22,156 nt of DNA from Halobacteriales archaeon SW_9_67_25 (GCA_003022745.1 PXSU01000151.1:1-22156); one strand, 5' to 3'; positions 7,978 to 16,601 are shown, counted from the first letter of the stretch. Translations and numbers: made by a program. The notes: generated by a model not told the origin, from the sequence alone.

Positions 7978-10512
7978 CACTCCCCCTCCCCGTCCTCGAT
8001 AATCGAGAGTGCGCGTTCGACGCGGTCGACCCGCTCGTCGGGTGGTCGCGACCCGTACTCGACCTCGCGGAAGGCGTCCCGGACTCGCCGTCCCGCTCTC
8101 ACTGGCCCCGTTTGCGGCGTCGGCCGGGCGGCCGACGGGCGCGTCACCGCCCCGGAGGGTCCGGAGTTCGCGTCGCTTCTCGCGGAGCCACGCGAGCAGC
8201 AGCGTTCGGAGGTCGGCCAGTGACACCCGGCCACGGGCCGCGTCCAGCAGGTACGACCACGTCCGCCGGAGTCGGTCGAGCGCGCGCGCGAGCGCAAAGT
8301 CGCCCAGTCTGGCCGCCGCCACCAGGAGCCACTGGCTGTACTGGACAGCCAAACCCGGAACCCGGCGGAGGGCAGCGAGAATATCCCGGGGTGTGTACCC
8401 CCGACGGTAGGCCGCGAGGAGTGCGCCCGCGAGGAGAAAGACGAGGCCGGCGACGACGAGAAACAGGTTCAGGAACAGCCCCGACACGGTCGACTCCCGG
8501 GTCAGGCCGAGCGCCGTGACCGAGACCGTCGCGCTCGACCCCGCCGGGAGCGAGACCGTCGCGGTTCCGTTTACGTCGGTGGTTGCGACCCGCTCGCCGT
8601 CGAGTTCGACCGGCGCGCCACCCACCGGGTCGCCGGCCGAGCGCACCTCGACGATGGCCCCCGTCAGCGGGAGCGCCAGCGGTGCCGTCGGCCGGACTGC
8701 GACCTCGAGGTCCGGCAGCGCGAGCGTCGTCTCGGCGCGGACGGGGTCGCGCTCGACGGCGACCGTGACGTTGCCGGGTTCGGGAGGAAGCGTAATCTCC
8801 GCCCGGCCCTTGCTGTCGGTCGTGGCGAGGCGTTCGCCGTCGACCAGGACCGCGCCGTCCCGTACCGGCACGTCGGCGATTGTGGCCGTCACTCGCACCG
8901 TCGCGCCCGCGACCCGCTCCCCGGCGACCGCCACCGTGGCGTTGGTCTCGACCGGGAGCGTGACGTTCGCTGCCTGGCCCGGGGTCGCGATTCGGTAGAG
9001 CCGGCCCTCGCCGACGAGCGCGCCGGGCGGGAACAGTGCGGCCGCGCTCCCGGCGTCCTCGACGGTGATGGAGAGTTCCTCCGCGTACGGAACCCGGCCG
9101 GTGACCTCGCCCGCCTCGTTGGTCGTCCCGACTGGGTCGCCGTTGAACAGGACCGTCCGCCCGGGCGCCGGCTCTCCACCCAGCGTCACCGTCGCCGTCA
9201 CGACCGCTCCGGGGACCACACTCCGGTTCAGCGACACCTCGTATTCGCCGGCCGTCTCGCGGTCCTCATCTGGCGAGTCCTCCTCGGGTGGCTCCGTCTC
9301 GCCGGGGCTGCCCTCCTCGCTGGGCGCGTACTCCTCCTCGGGCAGGTCCTCCTGCATCGACTGCCGTTCTTGCTGGAGGCGGTCGCTGCCGGGCGTCGGG
9401 TCGAACTTCACCCAGCCCACGTCGGGAAAGTAGACCTCGACCCACGCGTGTGCGTTCATCCCCCGGACCCGGTAGGTGCCTGGCGCGACCTGCTGGCCCG
9501 TCGAGTAGCCCACGACGTAGCGGGCGGGAATCCCCTGCGAGCGCAGCATGACGACCATCGACGTCGCGAAGTACTCGCAGTAACCCCGCTCCATCTCGAA
9601 GACGAACGTCTCGGCCATGCTGTCGCTGGTCCGGGAGACGTTCAGCGAGTAGTCCTTGTTCGACTCCAGCCACGTCTCGATTGCGCGGGCCTCGTCGTAG
9701 GGGTTGTCGGCGTCGGCGGTTATCTCGGCTGTCTTCCGTGCGACCCGGTCGCTCATCCCCTCGGTCGCGGCGTACCGGTCGGCGATTTCGGCGGGGTAGT
9801 CACGGCCCGTCGAGCGCAACACGGCCGGGTCCCGCGGCGCCCGGTAACTCACCCCCTCGTAGGTCGTCCCAGGGTCAAGGCTGCGTTCCGACCGGAGCGC
9901 CCGCCCGTCGGTGACCGTCAGCCCCGCCGGGCCGTCCACGGTTGCGGGCCGCCAGACCGTCGGGAGCGCCGTCGCCGGCCGTTCGAGTCTCACGCGGTAC
10001 TCGGCGCGTTCGCCCCGGATGCCCCGCGTCTGGATTTGTCCGTCGTAGGCCCGGGAATCGCCCGTCTGTGCCCACCCCGAGCCGGTGTAGCGGTCGTAGG
10101 AACCGGTCCGCCAGTAGGCCGGGGCGGAACTCCGGACGGTCAGGTGGACGTCGGTCTCCTGTGACTGGTAGGGATTCTCCTCGACGTCGACGGCGCCGCC
10201 GACGTCGGTGCTGTCGCCGGGGTTCAGCGCGCCCAGCTGGCCACCCCCCGTCCCCCCGCCGGCCGCGCCAGCGTCGGGGACCTCGCCCGGTTCGCTGCCG
10301 GACTCGCCGGGCCGGCTCCCCGTCCCGCCGTCGGCCTCGGTGCTCAGTTCGTCGCCGGGAATCATCGAACTGGCGGGGCTGTCACCCAGTCCGCTGCCGG
10401 CGAGCGTGGGGACGAGCACCGCTGCCAGGACGACCGCCAGCACACAGCAGGCCACGAGCGCGACCCGCACGTAGTCACGCGAGGCCTGGATGGGAAGCGA
10501 CGAATCCGACAT
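7977..10512 (-). pseudogene. Transglutaminase-like membrane protein (TgpA/DUF4129 type), frameshifted near its 3' end
   Basis: An N-terminal helix (~16-38) precedes a Ser/Gly-rich segment and a transglutaminase core with the catalytic triad Cys312 (RGYCEYFA), His355 (MNAHAWVEVYF) and Asp371 (FDPTP). A proline/glutamate linker and three similar Ig-like repeats follow (~420-490, ~530-595, ~605-665, each with a D/NGxxV.TT-D.xGxAx turn), then a helix at ~668-692 and a DUF4129-like C-terminus. In the first frame the protein reads well to NGASESGT (~residue 805). The next frame then continues with VRDAFREVEYGSRPPDERVD and stops at 7977-7979, overlapping the next ATG. Removing one base within 8086-8094 joins them, giving about 845 residues. 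It could still act if the DUF4129-like tail is dispensable. Confidence 0.8.
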
Positions 10513-10678
10513 GCCTGACTCTCTCGCGCCGACGGGCGACGCGTGTCACTGGGACATTCGCTCCCAGGGTGAAAACGATAACGCCCTCGCCGGGAACAGC
10601 CGACGGGTGGACGGCCACAGCGGACCCGAACGACCGAGCCCCGGAGACGCTTTGTGGCCGCGGTCCGAACCCGGCCGC

Positions 10679-11179
10679 ATGGACGCGCACCTCCGGGCCG
10701 GGGTCGCTATCTACAACGCCGGCGGCCACCACGCGGCCCACGACGCCTGGGAGGACCACTGGCTCGGCCTCGAACCGGGGACCGACGACGAACGGTTCCT
10801 CCACGGCCTCATCCAGTTCACTGCCGCCGTCTACCACGCCCGGAACCGAAACTGGTCGGGGGCGACTGGCCTCGCCGACAGTGCCTGCGAGTACCTCGTT
10901 GACCTGCCCGCGGGGTACCGCGAGGTCAACGTCCGCGAGGTCCGTGCGTACCTGTCCGTGCTCGGCGCGGAGGCGGGCTACGACGAGAGCGTCGCGGAGC
11001 GGGCCATCGAGTACGCCCGGGCGGACCTCGACGACGGGAGAAGCGAGAGTCCCTTCGTGACCTTGCTTTTCGACTTCGTCCGCAAACCCGGGAATCGGGG
11101 TATCGTCTTCCAGCGACTCTCCGAACACACCGGCAGGCGCGCCGACCGCGAGGCCGACATCGAGGGGCTGTTCGAGTGA
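10679..11179 (+). CDS. DUF309 domain protein
   Basis: This 166-residue soluble helical protein has the DUF309 signature near its start: IYNAGGHHAAHDAWEDHWLG (residues 11-30), with the H..H/D-x-W-E-x-x-W pattern, followed by FLHGLIQFTAAVYHARN. DUF309 proteins are small helical proteins of unknown activity; the conserved histidines and acids suggest a metal site, which is inference. The ATG at 10679 was chosen because the signature begins about 10 residues later; the open frame extends upstream to 10490 but reads as low-complexity Arg/Gly sequence across the divergent promoter region. Its stop abuts the vapC stop with no bases between them. Confidence 0.8.
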   Translation: MDAHLRAGVAIYNAGGHHAAHDAWEDHWLGLEPGTDDERFLHGLIQFTAAVYHARNRNWSGATGLADSACEYLVDLPAGYREVNVREVRAYLSVLGAEAGYDESVAERAIEYARADLDDGRSESPFVTLLFDFVRKPGNRGIVFQRLSEHTGRRADREADIEGLFE

Positions 11180-11584
11180 CTACGGCCGTATCATATCGAC
11201 GGAGAACAACTGCCGTATCGGATCGCTATCGAAGTCGTCTGCGTCCCGGGTGACGAACGTGGCCCCGGCTTCCCTGGCGGTCGCAGCGTGAAGGAGGTCA
11301 GCCGTCGCCAGCGAGATGTCCTGTTTTTCGAGCGTGACTTCCATCTGTGCGGCCTCTGCGGCAACGTCGTCGGTGACCGGGAGGATGCCTTCGAGGCGCG
11401 ATTCGAGCGCTCGTTTTTGTGACCGTATCTCCGCTTGGGAGTCGAAGTAGGCGTAGTACTCGTAGGCCACGGTCGCCGGAACCGTCCAGGGTTCTCCCGA
11501 ATGTTCCGAGAGATACCGGGTCACCTCCGGATAGGTTCGCGGACTCGCGAACCGGCTGAGCACGCTATTGTCCAAGCAGATCAT
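11180..11584 (-). CDS. vapC: VapC-type PIN-domain toxin
   Basis: This 134-residue PIN-domain protein has the expected acidic residues: Asp5 (ICLDNSVL), Glu42 (VAYEYYAY), Asp96 (TADLLHAATA) and Asp114 (VTRDADDF). VapC proteins are Mg2+-dependent endoribonucleases, often cutting tRNA or rRNA, held inactive by VapB. The ATG lies inside the last 20 bases of vapB, so the two are co-translated with antitoxin first, the usual order. The length is normal and the catalytic residues are intact, so the toxin is probably functional. Target unknown. Confidence 0.88.
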   Translation of the reverse strand: MICLDNSVLSRFASPRTYPEVTRYLSEHSGEPWTVPATVAYEYYAYFDSQAEIRSQKRALESRLEGILPVTDDVAAEAAQMEVTLEKQDISLATADLLHAATAREAGATFVTRDADDFDSDPIRQLFSVDMIRP

Positions 11585-11804
11585 CGGTCCGGGACCCGTC
11601 CGCGTCGAGCGATTCGCTCAATTCGTCGTTGGCTTCCTCCATGTGTCCGACGATGGCGTCGTCGCCGGCAAATCCCGCGAGCTCGTCGACGTCTTTCTCG
11701 CGCCGTGCGAGTCGGGACAGGAACTCGTCCCAGCTCTCGTCGTCCTCTTTCAGGACGGCGAGCATCGACTTGGTCCGGTCGGAGACGCGGATGGTGGTGC
11801 TCAC
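11565..11804 (-). CDS. vapB: VapB-type ribbon-helix-helix antitoxin
   Basis: From the GTG at 11804 the product is 79 residues. STTIRVSDRTKSMLAVLK and WDEFLSRLARRE form a ribbon-helix-helix DNA-binding N-terminus, followed by an acidic tail that would wrap the toxin. The frame is open to an ATG at 11849, but the extra 15 residues are basic and the perfect inverted repeat at 11808-11820 would then be coding, so the GTG is preferred. It overlaps vapC by 20 bases. Repression of its own promoter by VapB or VapBC is expected for the family. Confidence 0.8.
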   Translation of the reverse strand: MSTTIRVSDRTKSMLAVLKEDDESWDEFLSRLARREKDVDELAGFAGDDAIVGHMEEANDELSESLDADGSRTDDLLGQ

Positions 11805-11807
11805 GCA

Positions 11808-11820
11808 TATACGTCGTATA
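11808..11820. promoter_or_regulatory. Putative VapB operator (perfect inverted repeat)
   Basis: TATACG-T-CGTATA is a perfect 13-bp inverted repeat ending four bases before the vapB GTG. Ribbon-helix-helix antitoxins bind such short palindromes to repress their own operon. It is AT-rich in a GC-rich setting and sits where the transcription start would be. Binding is inference. Confidence 0.5.
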
Positions 11821-11883
11821 CGAGCGAGTGTAATCCTTTCGCCAGTCACGCCTTCGGGAGGGAGATCAGCCAGCCCGGAACCC

Positions 11884-11889
11884 TTTGTA
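11884..11889 (+). promoter_or_regulatory. TATA-like box for the 11912 gene
   Basis: TTTGTA centred about 25 bases before the ATG at 11912 fits a leaderless haloarchaeal promoter. Confidence 0.4.
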
Positions 11890-11911
11890 GGAGGGGAGAC
11901 GAAATCGGGGT

Positions 11912-12849
11912 ATGTCCTTCAGCGCCACCTGGCACAACCTCCTGGAGAACGTCGAGGAGGTGTCCGCCGACGCGACGCTCGTCACGCCGCTCTCGCGAAA
12001 GCGGTTCCGGGTCGTCGAGACACAGGAACACCGCGTCGTCGTGGAGTACCGCGAAGACGGCGACCGCGTTCCTCTCGAACGCGACCAGTTCGAGACGCTT
12101 GTCGGGCGCGTCCGGGACGCCCCGGAGGGGTTCGACCTCGACCGCCTGCCCCCTGACGCCGAACCGTACGCGACGGTGCTGTCCTTGCACCCGCGCTTCG
12201 AGATCGACGACCGCGAGGGCGTCCTCTCAGAGTCCGAGACACCCACGGGGTCGCCGCTGGTGGACGCCGACCGCCCGGAGAGCGGGGCGGCCGACCGCGA
12301 GGAACCGGACGTCTCGGTGTACGCCGACGCACTGCTGCTGGTCGACGCGCTCGAACGCCACGACCCGACGGACATCGAGGGGATGGGCACGCCGGCGCTG
12401 GTGAACCTCTACACCCTGCTGTCGGACGTCCAGCGGAGCGCCGACGACCTCAGGACGGAGGTGAGCGAGGTCCTGCTGGACCGGCTCCACCACGACCAGC
12501 CCGTCAGCGGCCAGTTCGGCTCCGTCCAGCGCACGAGCCGGCGACGGCGCTCCCTGAAAGACGAGACGGAGGTGCTGGCGACGCTGGAGGCGGCCGGCAT
12601 AGACCGCGAGCGGGTCACCGCGCCCGACCCGGAGAAGGTCGAGGAGGCCCTGGCGGTGACCGAACTCGCGACCACCGACGTCTTCGAGGTCGAACAGCGC
12701 GAGTACGTCCGCAAGGCCTCGGTCGACGAAGCCGAAAAGACGCCGGGGACCTCCAGGCCGAGATCGAGGACCTGGAGGCGCGCATCGAGGACCTCACCAG
12801 CTTCGACTCCGGACGGGCCTTCCACACGCGGACCGGCGGCGAGACGTAG
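11912..12849 (+). pseudogene. Conserved coiled-coil protein, paralogue of 1428-2354, frameshifted
   Basis: From ATG 11912 the frame matches the paralogue at 1428-2354 up to YVRKASVDEAEK (near 12738). It then departs into proline/arginine-rich nonsense that runs on through ilvE in the wrong frame. Shifting frame there restores GDLQAEIEDLEARIEDL, then SFDSGRAFHTRTGGET and a stop at 12847-12849, matching the C-terminus of the other copy (FHTRAGGEP). One more A in the AAAA run at 12735-12738 would repair it. The repaired protein keeps a 22-residue stretch (LLVDALERHDPTDIEGMGTP plus AL) missing from the other copy but has a shorter coiled coil. Function unknown; unlike the other copy it has no CcbP partner. 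Confidence 0.75.
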
Positions 12850-12900
12850 GCCTTCGACGCGCCGACCGGCGGCGAAGCGCGGCGCGGAACCGTCAACACT

Positions 12901-12906
12901 CTTAAC
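12901..12906 (+). promoter_or_regulatory. TATA-like box before the ilvE mini-ORF
   Basis: CTTAAC (in the context ACTCTTAACGG) lies 22-27 bases before the mini-ORF ATG at 12928, so a leaderless transcript would begin at the mini-ORF rather than at ilvE. Confidence 0.4.
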
Positions 12907-12927
12907 GGTGGCCACGGATTGTCGAGT

Positions 12928-12996
12928 ATGGCATCCGACGAAACCAGCACGCGCACAGGGTTCGAGCAGTATCGCCCCGGGAGGGACCGGCCATGA
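12928..12996 (+). CDS. 22-residue mini-ORF overlapping the ilvE start
   Basis: An ATG at 12928 opens a 22-codon frame beginning MASDETSTRTG and ending in RPGRDRP. Its TGA overlaps the ilvE ATG (ATGA, 12993-12996). A TATA-like box sits at the right distance for a transcript starting at this ATG. The peptide has no run of Val, Leu or Ile codons, so classical attenuation is unlikely; translational coupling to ilvE is more plausible. It could also be non-coding leader. Coding status is inferred from start, stop overlap and promoter spacing only. Confidence 0.4.
   Translation: MASDETSTRTGFEQYRPGRDRP
12980..12984 (+). promoter_or_regulatory. Shine-Dalgarno for ilvE inside the mini-ORF
   Basis: GGAGG ends eight bases before the ilvE ATG at 12993, a good archaeal ribosome-binding site. 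It supports ilvE being read from a leadered message and fixes its start. Confidence 0.55.
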
Positions 12997-13937
12997 GCGA
13001 CTACGACCGCCCGGAGATGTACGAGGGAGTCGACACCGTCTGGCTCGACGGCGAGTTCGTCGACTTCGAGGACGCACAGATCCACGTGCTCTCGCACGCC
13101 CTCCACTACGGGACTGGGGTCTTCGAGGGGGTCCGGTGTTACGACACTGCCGACGGGCCGGCAATCTTCCGCTGGGAGGAACACCTGGACCGGTTCTACG
13201 AGTCCGCCAAGCCCTACGACATGACGATACCGTTCGAGCCCGAGGAACTGACCGAGGCGACGGTCGAACTCATCCGCCGAGAGGAACTGGCGTCCTGTTA
13301 CATCCGGCCCATCGCATTCTACGGGTACGGCCCACTGGGACTGAATCCCGCCGACGCGCCCACCCAGGTCGCCATCGCCGTCTGGCCGTGGGGGGCCTAC
13401 CTCGGCGAGGAGGCCCTGGAGGAAGGCGTCGACGTCGCCATCTCTTCGTGGCGCAAGTACTCCTCCAGCCAGATCCCCACGAACGCCAAGACGACCGGTC
13501 CCTACGTCAACAGCGTGCTGGCAAGCCTCGAGGCGACGGGCAACGGCTACGTCGAGGCTATCGTCCTCAACAAGGAAGGCAACGTCGCGGAGGGCCCCGG
13601 CGAAAACCTCTTTCTGGTCCGGGACGGCGAACTCTACACGCCCGGCCTCGCCGAGTCAATCCTCGACGGCATCACGCGCCGGTCGGTCATCCAGATCGCC
13701 CGCGATTTGGGCTATACGGTCCACGACGGCGCGACCGTCTCCCGCGGGGAACTCTACACCGCCGACGAACTGTTCTTCACGGGCACGGCCGCGGAGGTGA
13801 CGCCCATCCGCTCGGTCGACGACAACGAGATCGGCGCGGGCACGAAGGGCCCGGTCACCGACGAGATCCAGACCCGGTTTTTCGACATCCTCGACGAACA
13901 GTCGGCCGAGTACGAGGAGTGGTTCCACCCGGTGTAG
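12993..13937 (+). CDS. ilvE: Branched-chain amino acid aminotransferase
   Basis: This 314-residue fold-type IV PLP enzyme transfers the amino group between Val/Leu/Ile and 2-oxoglutarate, the last step of their synthesis. Visible motifs are LSHALHYGTGVFEGVRCY (33-50), YIRPIAFYGYGPLG (103-116), the PLP lysine Lys166 in PTNAKTTGPYVNS, the glycine-rich VAEGPGENLFLV (198-209) and FFTGTAAEVTPI (261-272), all intact and in order. The protein is cytosolic and the length is typical. The start is supported by GGAGG and by the ATGA overlap with the mini-ORF. An EamA transporter follows 22 bases later on the same strand and may be co-transcribed. Confidence 0.95.
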   Translation: MSDYDRPEMYEGVDTVWLDGEFVDFEDAQIHVLSHALHYGTGVFEGVRCYDTADGPAIFRWEEHLDRFYESAKPYDMTIPFEPEELTEATVELIRREELASCYIRPIAFYGYGPLGLNPADAPTQVAIAVWPWGAYLGEEALEEGVDVAISSWRKYSSSQIPTNAKTTGPYVNSVLASLEATGNGYVEAIVLNKEGNVAEGPGENLFLVRDGELYTPGLAESILDGITRRSVIQIARDLGYTVHDGATVSRGELYTADELFFTGTAAEVTPIRSVDDNEIGAGTKGPVTDEIQTRFFDILDEQSAEYEEWFHPV

Positions 13938-13959
13938 ACAGAAGGAGTCCGGGTTCGTC

Positions 13960-14886
13960 GTGACGGAACGGACGCCGCTGGCCGGCCGGCTCGGAGCGCG
14001 GTTCGGACAGCACCGCTTGGCACTGGCCGCCGTCGCCGTGGCGGTGCTGGCGGCGAGCACCAGCGCCATCCTCATCCGCCTGAGCGACGCCCCCGAGTCG
14101 GTGATGGCCTTCTACCGCGTGACGTTTACCATCCTCTTGTTGCTCCCGCTAGCCCGCGGCGCCAGCGCCGAGTTGGGCGGCGTCGCCCGCCGTGACGCCC
14201 TCGCGGCCGTGGGTGCGGGGCTGGCGCTGTCGGCCCACTTCGGGACCTGGTTCGTCAGCGTCGACCTCACCACCGTCGCCGCATCCGTGACGCTCGTCCA
14301 GACCCAGCCGCTGTTCGTCGCGGCCGGCGCAACGCTCCTGCTGGGCGAGCGGGTCACCACGAAGACCGTCGGGGGCATCCTCGTCGCTATGGTCGGCGTG
14401 GCGACGATGTCCGCCGAGGGGTTGCTCGGGATGACTGCCGCCTCCGCGCCGCTGGTGGGCAACGGTCTGGCGCTTGCGGGCGCGGTCGCCGCGGCGGCGT
14501 ACGTGCTGGCCGGGCGCTCGATCCGCCAGCGCGTCTCGGTCGTCCCGTACGTGCTCGTGGTCTACGCTGTCGCCGCGGCCGGCCTGCTCGCGGTCGCGCT
14601 GGCACAGGGCGCGCCCCTGCTGGGCTACCCGCCCCGCGAGTGGGTGCTCTTTCTCGGCATGGCCGTCGGGCCGGGCATCCTCGGACACACCCTCATCAAC
14701 TGGGCCCTGGAGTACGTCGAATCGAGCGTGGTGAGCGTCTCGCTGGTGGGCGAACCCGTCGGGAGTGCCCTGCTGGCGGCGGTCGTCCTCGCGGAGATAC
14801 CGGGCGCGCTGACCGTCGCCGGCGGCGCGGTCGTCATCGCCGGCATCGTCGTGACGGCCCGCTCCCGGCCGGGGCCCGCGGAGTGA
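13960..14886 (+). CDS. EamA/DMT-family transporter
   Basis: This 308-residue protein with about ten hydrophobic helices is arranged as two EamA repeats: the first holds the STSAILIRLSDAPESVMAFYR motif region (about residues 33-53) and the second ends around EPVGSALLAAVVLAEIPG. Drug/metabolite transporters of this type export amino acids or other metabolites; the neighbouring ilvE makes an amino-acid link possible but unproven. The GTG start at 13960 is supported by AAGGAG at 13942-13947, 12 bases upstream. It converges on ribL with only 22 bases between their ends. The substrate cannot be told. Confidence 0.88.
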   Translation: MTERTPLAGRLGARFGQHRLALAAVAVAVLAASTSAILIRLSDAPESVMAFYRVTFTILLLLPLARGASAELGGVARRDALAAVGAGLALSAHFGTWFVSVDLTTVAASVTLVQTQPLFVAAGATLLLGERVTTKTVGGILVAMVGVATMSAEGLLGMTAASAPLVGNGLALAGAVAAAAYVLAGRSIRQRVSVVPYVLVVYAVAAAGLLAVALAQGAPLLGYPPREWVLFLGMAVGPGILGHTLINWALEYVESSVVSVSLVGEPVGSALLAAVVLAEIPGALTVAGGAVVIAGIVVTARSRPGPAE

Positions 14887-14908
14887 GGCACGGACAGCGA
14901 CCGCATTG

Positions 14909-15334
14909 TCACCCGCGCTCGGCGAGAACCGTCTCGATGATGCGCGCCGAGGAGAGGAGTTCGTCCTCGCCGTGCTCGCGGGCCGAGGCACGGCGCAGGT
15001 CGCAATCGATGCCGCGCTCGGCGAGGGCCGCCTCGATGGCGGCCTCGTCGTGGTGCTGGTCGTACCCGAGCGCGATGACGTCGGGGTCGAGCGTTTCGAT
15101 GGGGACGAAGATGTCCTCGGGGTTGCCCTTCAGGGCGTCGTCGACCGGGTCCAGCGCGTCGACCATCTCGACACGCTGGTCGACCGGGACGACCGGGTCG
15201 GGTTTGTGGGTGACGTTCGGCGCACGGGCGACGATGACCGACAGCGAGTCACCCATCGCCGCCGCGTCCCGCAGGTAGTGGACGTGGCCGGGGTGTAGGA
15301 TGTCGAACGTGCCCTGTGCGACGACGCGTGTCAT
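14909..15334 (-). CDS. ribL: Archaeal FAD synthase (FMN adenylyltransferase)
   Basis: This 141-residue nucleotidyltransferase has the HxGH motif at residues 14-17 ([20 protein letters not shown]), then [36 protein letters not shown] and a C-terminal [12 protein letters not shown] in place of the usual ISST-type motif. The size and motifs fit archaeal RibL, which makes FAD from FMN and ATP (or CTP), rather than glycerol-3-phosphate cytidylyltransferase, although the two are close relatives. The ATG at 15334 puts the HxGH at its usual place; the open frame upstream to 15487 is shadow of the next gene. It follows the JAMM gene by 13 bases and is probably its operon partner. Confidence 0.9.
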   Translation of the reverse strand: MTRVVAQGTFDILHPGHVHYLRDAAAMGDSLSVIVARAPNVTHKPDPVVPVDQRVEMVDALDPVDDALKGNPEDIFVPIETLDPDVIALGYDQHHDEAAIEAALAERGIDCDLRRASAREHGEDELLSSARIIETVLAERG

Positions 15335-15347
15335 GGTTCGCGTGGTC

Positions 15348-15845
15348 TCATCGGTCGAAGTCCTCCTCGCGCAACTCGCGGTCGATGTCCGCCTGGGTGA
15401 AATCGAAAAATTCCTCCTCTGGCGGGTCGACCCCAAGCACCGGCAGGTCGATCGGTTCGCCCTCGCGGTCGTAGGCCTGCCAGTCACCCTGGCCGTAGGG
15501 CGCGCCGACGATGATGTGGACGCGGTTGCGCCCGAAGGTCGCGAGGTCCTCGTTGCTTGGCCGGAGGACGCCGTTGGGGTGGGAGTGAATCGAGCCCGCG
15601 GCGCTGAGGTCGTTGGGTATCATGTTGGTCTTGACTGTCGCGCTCACGGGGTTGGTTTCCGTGCCCGGGATGACCAGTCCCTCCGTCAGGACGGTGCCGG
15701 ATTCGTCCAGGCCCACGTTGCGGGCGTCCTCCCCGCGGAGCAGCCCCATGTACTCGTCGGGGTGGGCGTCCCGCGAGGCCGAGAGCGCGAACTCGAGCGC
15801 GGACTCGGCGATGCCGAGTATCTCGCCCGAGCGGAACAGTCCCAT
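15348..15845 (-). CDS. JAMM/MPN metalloprotease (Mov34 family)
   Basis: This 165-residue MPN-domain protein has the complete JAMM zinc motif: Glu31 (DEYMGLLRG), His87-Ser-His89-Pro, Ser97 and Asp100 in [17 protein letters not shown]. Archaeal JAMM proteases remove ubiquitin-like SAMP modifiers from target proteins or process SAMPs for molybdopterin and tRNA thiolation. Whether this is the SAMP protease or another paralogue cannot be told. It starts at the ATG at 15845, 26 bases after a TATA-like CTTAGAAA, fitting a leaderless transcript. The last part is acidic ([20 protein letters not shown]). It is the first gene of an operon with ribL. Confidence 0.9.
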   Translation of the reverse strand: MGLFRSGEILGIAESALEFALSASRDAHPDEYMGLLRGEDARNVGLDESGTVLTEGLVIPGTETNPVSATVKTNMIPNDLSAAGSIHSHPNGVLRPSNEDLATFGRNRVHIIVGAPYGQGDWQAYDREGEPIDLPVLGVDPPEEEFFDFTQADIDRELREEDFDR

Positions 15846-15867
15846 GACCGGTACTGTGGCGGCGCGC

Positions 15868-15875
15868 TTTCTAAG
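15868..15875 (-). promoter_or_regulatory. TATA-like box for the JAMM-ribL operon
   Basis: CTTAGAAA on the minus strand is centred 26 bases before the ATG at 15845, the spacing typical of leaderless haloarchaeal transcripts. Confidence 0.5.
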
Positions 15876-15970
15876 GGTTCCGACTCCCTCGAAGACCTCC
15901 TCTTTCCTGACACTGGCCACGCCACGACGTCCACGGACCGGAGGGTCGCGGCCAGGAAGACGACCAGCGA

Positions 15971-16426
15971 GTGACCGGCCGAGTGATCGGTGCTCCGTTC
16001 ATTCTGTTCGTCGAGATGCCGTACATGGATATCGCGCTCGTTGGTACGACCTTCGCACTCTCGATCAGTGCGGCACGGCGGTTCCGCGAAACCGCGTGGG
16101 GTGAAGCGGATACTGGCGGTGATACCGCCGCACTGCTCGAGGGATCTCTATCGACAGTATCACTTCGACTGCTCTTGTTGTTCACCATCGCGGTCGTCTA
16201 CATCTACAGTCTGATCCTCTCTGGTGCGATGGTCGGTATGCTCACTGGCGGTGTCGTAACGATAAGCCTGATTTACCCACCGCTCGATTACGCAGTTCTC
16301 AAGCGGATCGGAGTCTCCCCGGCGGTACTCCCCGCCGTCGCCGTGGTGATATTGCTCGTCCTCACGGAACAGCGTGAATACCTCCCTTCAGTCGGTGTTC
16401 CGTTTGTCCCTGACCGGTTCCTTTAG
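15971..16426 (+). CDS. Hypothetical membrane protein
   Basis: No family recognised. This 151-residue frame from a GTG at 15971 has hydrophobic stretches at residues ~8-33, ~65-105 and ~117-132 (VLPAVAVVILLVL), so three to four helices. Other starts are possible, such as the GTG at 15983 or ATGs at 16016 and 16025; none has a good promoter or ribosome site. Base composition is less GC-biased than the flanking genes, suggesting a different history. Its end overlaps the end of the small minus-strand frame at 16423-16601 by four bases. Confidence 0.5.
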   Translation: MTGRVIGAPFILFVEMPYMDIALVGTTFALSISAARRFRETAWGEADTGGDTAALLEGSLSTVSLRLLLLFTIAVVYIYSLILSGAMVGMLTGGVVTISLIYPPLDYAVLKRIGVSPAVLPAVAVVILLVLTEQREYLPSVGVPFVPDRFL

Positions 16427-16601
16427 GTCCGGACGGTGCTGTAGCAGTTCCACACTGCAGTTGCTGTGGCGCCCAGTCCACCGACGGCTCGCAGGAATGT
16501 GGGATTGTTACCCGGTTGAGGCACTCCAACGTTCAGGGGGGAATAGAAGACCATCGTCAAGAATACCGTCGCGACGAGGATGCCTATTTCGTCCCGCTCA
16601 T
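16423..16601 (-). pseudogene. Small two-helix membrane protein coupled to AOR, probably frameshifted
   Basis: On the minus strand DEIGILVATVFLTMVFYSPL followed by a P/G/N turn and FLRAVGGLGATATAVWNCY looks like a real small membrane protein but has no start codon in its own frame. An ATG at 16601-16599 forms a TGATG overlap with the AOR stop but hits a stop after five codons (MSGTK). One extra G in the GGG run (CCC at 16593-16595 on the plus strand) would give MSGDEIGIL... and a 59-residue protein coupled to AOR. Function unknown; not certain to be a gene. Confidence 0.4.

Noticed and set aside
11912..13963. A single 683-residue frame covering the coiled-coil gene and ilvE
   Set aside because: After about 12740 it is a wrong-frame readthrough of the frameshifted gene and of ilvE, with low-complexity Pro/Arg sequence.
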